Origin: Bacteroidales bacterium
GTDB lineage: Bacteria; Bacteroidota; Bacteroidia; Bacteroidales; UBA7960
Direction: 5' to 3'
Assembly: GCA_007131125.1 (NCBI GenBank)
Contig: SLRE01000298.1
Location: 1-6,359 of the forward strand
DNA length: 6,359 bases
Position 1 is the stretch's first letter; the number at the start of each line of letters is the position of its first letter. A program made the position numbers and the translations under genes. A model generated the notes under the pieces. That model searched no databases and was not told where the DNA came from. It worked only from the letters and a program-made list of their open reading frames with translations. Of the stretch, positions 6,352 to 6,359 are shown piece by piece.

Positions 6352-6359
6352 GCAGGAAA

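Noticed and set aside
1..6359. CRISPR array, tRNA, rRNA, mobile element or phage module
   Set aside because: No regularly spaced repeats, cloverleaf sequences, transposase or integrase motifs were seen; the window is densely filled with intact conserved genes.

Overview
The window looks like chromosomal, mostly housekeeping DNA from a member of the Bacteroidota. The evidence is the combination of a short 'archaeal-type' phosphatidylserine decarboxylase, a single-polypeptide FeoA-FeoB iron transporter with a small FeoB-associated Cys-rich membrane protein behind it, a RecQ helicase whose zinc cluster is displaced towards the C-terminus, and the absence of recognisable Shine-Dalgarno sequences before any start. 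The phylum assignment is inferred from gene content and architecture, since no search could be run. I see no tRNA, rRNA, CRISPR array, insertion sequence or phage gene, and no stretch over 300 bases lacks a gene.

Layout. At the left edge (34-693, + strand) is psd, complete, probably the last gene of a phospholipid operon that begins outside the window. It meets a convergent minus-strand run after only 6 bases. Reading that run in its transcription direction, from right to left: feoAB (6264-3742) for ferrous iron uptake; 12 bases later a 65-residue Cys-rich membrane protein (3729-3532), surely in the same operon; then a 152-base gap with inverted repeats that may terminate the iron operon; then recQ (3379-1451), which must start at a non-ATG codon; then, after 58 bases, a HAD-family phosphatase of the YjjG/YfnB type (1392-700).

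How the genes work together. FeoAB and the Cys-rich protein form one functional unit: FeoB moves Fe2+ across the inner membrane, the fused FeoA domain probably modulates it, and the small protein presents four cysteines close to the membrane. RecQ (DNA repair and recombination) and the HAD phosphatase (probably nucleotide or phosphometabolite clean-up) may share a transcript but have no obvious joint pathway. Psd makes phosphatidylethanolamine.

I found no convincing new system. The points most worth a second look are the permuted RecQ C-terminal architecture with no ATG start, the Cys-rich Feo partner of unknown function, the charged insertion in FeoB, and several palindromes at gene junctions that could be terminators or operators.
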